From assembly GCA_032871835.1 (NCBI GenBank), contig CM065302.1:2851094-2915093 (forward strand): DNA of 64,000 nt, given 5' to 3'. The first letter of the stretch is position 1; each line of letters starts with the position of its first letter. The notes below the pieces were generated by a model. The model saw nothing but the letters and a program-made list of their open reading frames with translations. It was not told the DNA's origin and made no database searches. Shown piece by piece: positions 60,823 through 64,000 of the stretch. The position numbers were made by a program, and so were the translations under genes. Source of the DNA: Dipteronia dyeriana (taxonomy: Eukaryota; Streptophyta; Magnoliopsida; Sapindales; Sapindaceae).

Positions 60823-62870
60823 CCTACAGTAATTTTTAGTTGAGTTAGTCATGCACTCATACATATCTCCTTCCATTTTAAATAAAAGAGTTTAGGAAAG
60901 TCGATTGGATTGAGATTTTAATAGATAATTTTAGGGTTTAAGGATTTTATGGATTTAGAATATTGTTAAGATTATTAGGATTCTTAGAATTATACTTTTA
61001 TGTTATTATGATTATATAAACTAGACTTTTAGGATTCTGAAAGATGATTTGAACTTTATTTATACACTATTAAGATTATCTAGATTTTATTTTAAGATTT
61101 TTTTGACTTTTAAAATTATAGACTTTTAAGTGTCGATTATAATATTCAATTTTCTCCATAAATTCCACACTTACACTGCTCTATGATCTTGTTAAGGGCA
61201 TCACTGAATTACAAAAATTGAATGAGAAGCATGTATAAGCTATGAAGAGAAGTAATAAAATTTTAAATACCACAAACCAACACATAATTTTTAGTTGGTT
61301 CATATGGTGCATAAAATGTCACCGTATAAAATAAATATAATAACCAACAACTCATCCTCCACTACCTCACTGGAAATAACATGAAACAAGGAAAAAAAAT
61401 AGCTTGAACATTAACGTATTTCCGTTTGGCTTGTTGGACTTCATTAATTCATATGTTATCAAACTCCAATATTCATTGATCTTTAATCTCTTTTGTTTTT
61501 TCCTGTAGTGGTGTGTACAATGTATGTCACTTTTTCATGTCAGTGGTAGATGATTTAAGTCTGGTGAGACGAGTTGATATACAGACTATGAGACTATGCA
61601 TGTATTGATTAAATTTAGAGGGTCGGGGCATGACAATATTTTTTTTAATATAAATGTAAATAACAAAAACAAAATATATAAGATTTAATTATACATATTT
61701 ATATATTAAAAAACTCCAGACGATCAACTAGTGATTGCTCTCAATAGGTTTCGACATACTTTTCCGTTATCAGATTTCAAAAAAAAAAACATGTATCTAA
61801 ATTTTATAAAAGCATGGTTTTATGCGATGTCCATATCTTTTTAACTTGTTCAGACAATAAATCAATAGAAATGGTGATCATCTTCTTTTGTCTTTGAACT
61901 CAATGTACACAAAGGGCGATATTATCATTAATGGACCAACTATTTTTATCAGGTATATATATATATATATATATGTATGTATAATATTAAAAAAATCAAC
62001 TTCCTCTTTATCTTTACTTTTTACCAAATCTATATTTTATAGACGTAGATAAAGCATTTGATCAATTTTTAATAATAGTCATAAAAAATTTAGATACCGT
62101 TGGTGGCGGTGGGATCATGAATCTAGCTAAAACTATTTTTAACTCATAGAACCATTTTATCGGTCATTTGATACTCGACTTTCAAGTGTAGTTTTATGTT
62201 ATCTTTTGCATGTTTGGCCACCACATTTATTATATACTAATACACCCACCAAATATCTGAAATCAAATAGAAAGTCTGGAAAGTATTGATGGAGAGAGCA
62301 AGATAATTTTGGGTTCAAGCTATTTATACATATCACTAAAAAGTCTGAAAAATCTATTTTGTCATGAAATCCTAAAAATCTTGATCTCAATTCAATACCA
62401 GCAGACAATTTGATATCTCTTGAAATTCTAGATCAAATATCACAAAACAATATGGATTTTTTTGAAAAAAAAAACTGAAATGTCTAGGTTCAATATCACA
62501 AGACAATATGGACTTTTTAAATAAATCTTAAAAGTTTTGATCGAATATCATCAAACTTATATAACTGGTTAAAAAGTTTCAATTCAATATTACCAAACTT
62601 TTACCTCCATAAATTGCCTAATAAAATGTTGAACCAATACACCTCAAATTATTACCATATGAGTGAAAATTCAAGTGTGAGGAGAAATGAAAGTGTTCCA
62701 AAAAACAATTGTTCGAATTGTAAGTAAATTTTGATCCTATAGAAATTGTTAAGTCCATGTGAAAAGACGCTTATTTTTTATTTCGGTGAAAATTGAAATG
62801 AGACATTGATCGATATAATCGGGTGAAAACTGAAATGAAACATTGATTGATATAATCGGATGATTTGGGT
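59618..62870. other. CBP60 upstream region and AT-rich intergenic DNA
   Basis: CBP60 leader and promoter lie in about 59618-60300; no clear TATA chosen. Dinucleotide AT runs lie at about 60788-60820 and 61954-61972. Remaining sequence is AT-rich without supported ORFs. Confidence 0.5.
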
Positions 62871-63150
62871 CTCACACTTTTACTAGAGCTTTGTGAAGTG
62901 ACCCTCTTATGCTTTATTTTGCTTGCACAAAAAATACAAGTGTTAAGTGTATTGAACATGGCGTGGGTATAATGTCTTGTCTAGTTAAAGATGGTATGGA
63001 TATAGTGTCTTGTCTAGTTAAGCTCTATTGACTTGTTGTGGAATTATTATGAAGTGACCCTCTTATGCTTTATTTTGATTGCATAAAAAATACAAGTGGC
63101 AAATGTATTGAACATGTCGTGGGTATAATGTATTGTCTAGTTAAGATGGT
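62788..63150 (+). repeat. Tandem and dispersed duplications upstream of the MITE
   Basis: A 37 bp unit (gaaatgagacattgatcgat) is doubled at about 62797-62870. A ~100 bp block starting gaagtgaccctcttatgctt occurs at about 62895 and 63051. The word ttgtctagttaag recurs at 62977, 63010, 63132 and again after the MITE at 63931. Confidence 0.75.
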
Positions 63151-63156
63151 GTTATA

Positions 63157-63921
63157 AACCCATTTTGATATTGCTTTCCCAACTGTTTTTGAAACAAAAA
63201 ATAATTCTAAACCAAAGATAGAGTGTTTGGTAAAATCATGGGGAAGTGCTTTTGGTCACTTTTAGCTTCTTCCAATTAAGTTATTGAGAAGCTACAAATA
63301 CATGTTTTTGGATTTTAGCTTATACTTTTAAAAAAACACGCTACAGTGATATTAAATGAAATTTTACCAACTTTCCAACTTTGTCCTTGCCTTTAACGAA
63401 ATTTACAAAAAAAAATGACGCTTACATTTATGTACAAAAAAAAATGATGCTTACATTTATATACAAAAAAAATGTTGCCGTAACTGAAAAAAATAGGGAT
63501 AATTAATTCAATAAAGTAAAATAAAAAAGAAATAAAAAAATAAAGTAGAGTAAAATAAAGAAATAAATGAATAAATGAGGCTAATTAATTAAATAAAGTA
63601 GAATACAAAATATGACTAATTAATTCAATAAAGTACCATAATTGTATAACACTTAACACTAAACACAATAAAAAAAATGTAAAGTATAGCACATTAGCAC
63701 TATTTAGATGTCTATGTCCTTTTAGTAATTTTACACATTCACAACACTTTTTACATCAGTTTACAAAACACATTGAAATTGCTTTTAGTTCTCACAACAC
63801 TTTTGAAAATCTGTTTACCAAACACTCAGTTGATTCTTCCCACAACAATTCCAAAAGCAATTTCCCCCACAACAATTTCTAAAGCACTTCTCTCCACATC
63901 ACAACAATGTCAAACTGAGCC
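63157..63921. mobile_element. Harbinger-related MITE
   Basis: The left end aacccattttgatattg and the reverse complement of the right end (ggctcagtttgacattg) are partners. Both subterminal parts match the halves of the split transposon at 29215-46313 (gtgtttggtaaaat near the left end, caaaagcaatttcccc near the right). Flanks read ATA on both sides; the target duplication is not certain. The preceding duplicated sequence resumes right after it. Confidence 0.65.
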
Positions 63922-64000
63922 ATAATGTCTTGTCTAGTTAAGCCTCATTACCTTGTTGTGGAATTAACCATCTAAATTACATATGGTTTATGACTTTAAG

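Overview
This is a eudicot nuclear genome window. The evidence is intron-rich genes with plant-only features (SYP4-type syntaxin, DPD1 nuclease, class B GATA factor, plant importin alpha, CBP60), AT-rich intergenic DNA, and plant transposon lineages (Athila and Tat gypsy elements, PIF/Harbinger, hAT, MULE). The species cannot be named from sequence alone.

Layout. 1-1919 (+): 3' part of a TGN syntaxin (SYP41/42/43). 2591-2853: three decayed tRNA-Thr(AGU)-like copies. 3067-7975 (-): DPD1 organelle-DNA exonuclease, with a 3.8 kb intron holding two TIR elements, one of them carrying a nested hAT MITE. 10530-11297 (-): small LLM-type B-GATA factor. 14497-17607 (-): ten-exon importin alpha, closest to IMPA-4. 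18087-28784 (+): old, dead Tat-lineage LTR retrotransposon with a second RNase H, an antisense spliced ORF, a 3' tandem array and a probable nested solo LTR. 29215-46313: three-level nest. A PIF/Harbinger transposon is split by a gag-only LTR element (minus strand, 30386-45214), whose right LTR is split by a young Athila-lineage element (35214-44995). 46470-51320: MULE with a transposase start and a DUF1985 gene facing each other, flanked by long arrays of a ~20 bp repeat. 53483-54428 (-): J-domain protein. 56175-59617 (-): calmodulin-binding CBP60 protein. 59618-64000: AT-rich DNA with a further Harbinger-related MITE.

Main discovery. The young Athila-type element carries, between integrase and 3' LTR (the env-like position), an intact intronless 217-codon LONELY GUY (LOG) cytokinin-activating enzyme gene. 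An unrecognised frameshifted ORF lies just upstream. The same element has lost reverse transcriptase and RNase H by a deletion that fuses protease to integrase in frame. It therefore looks like a non-autonomous retrotransposon family that transduced a plant hormone-biosynthesis gene.

The six host genes are ordinary, apparently intact (the syntaxin is cut by the window edge), and show no operon-like relation. Exon boundaries were set by hand from GT/AG (one GC/AG) sites and reading-frame continuity; every complete gene model sums to a whole number of codons.
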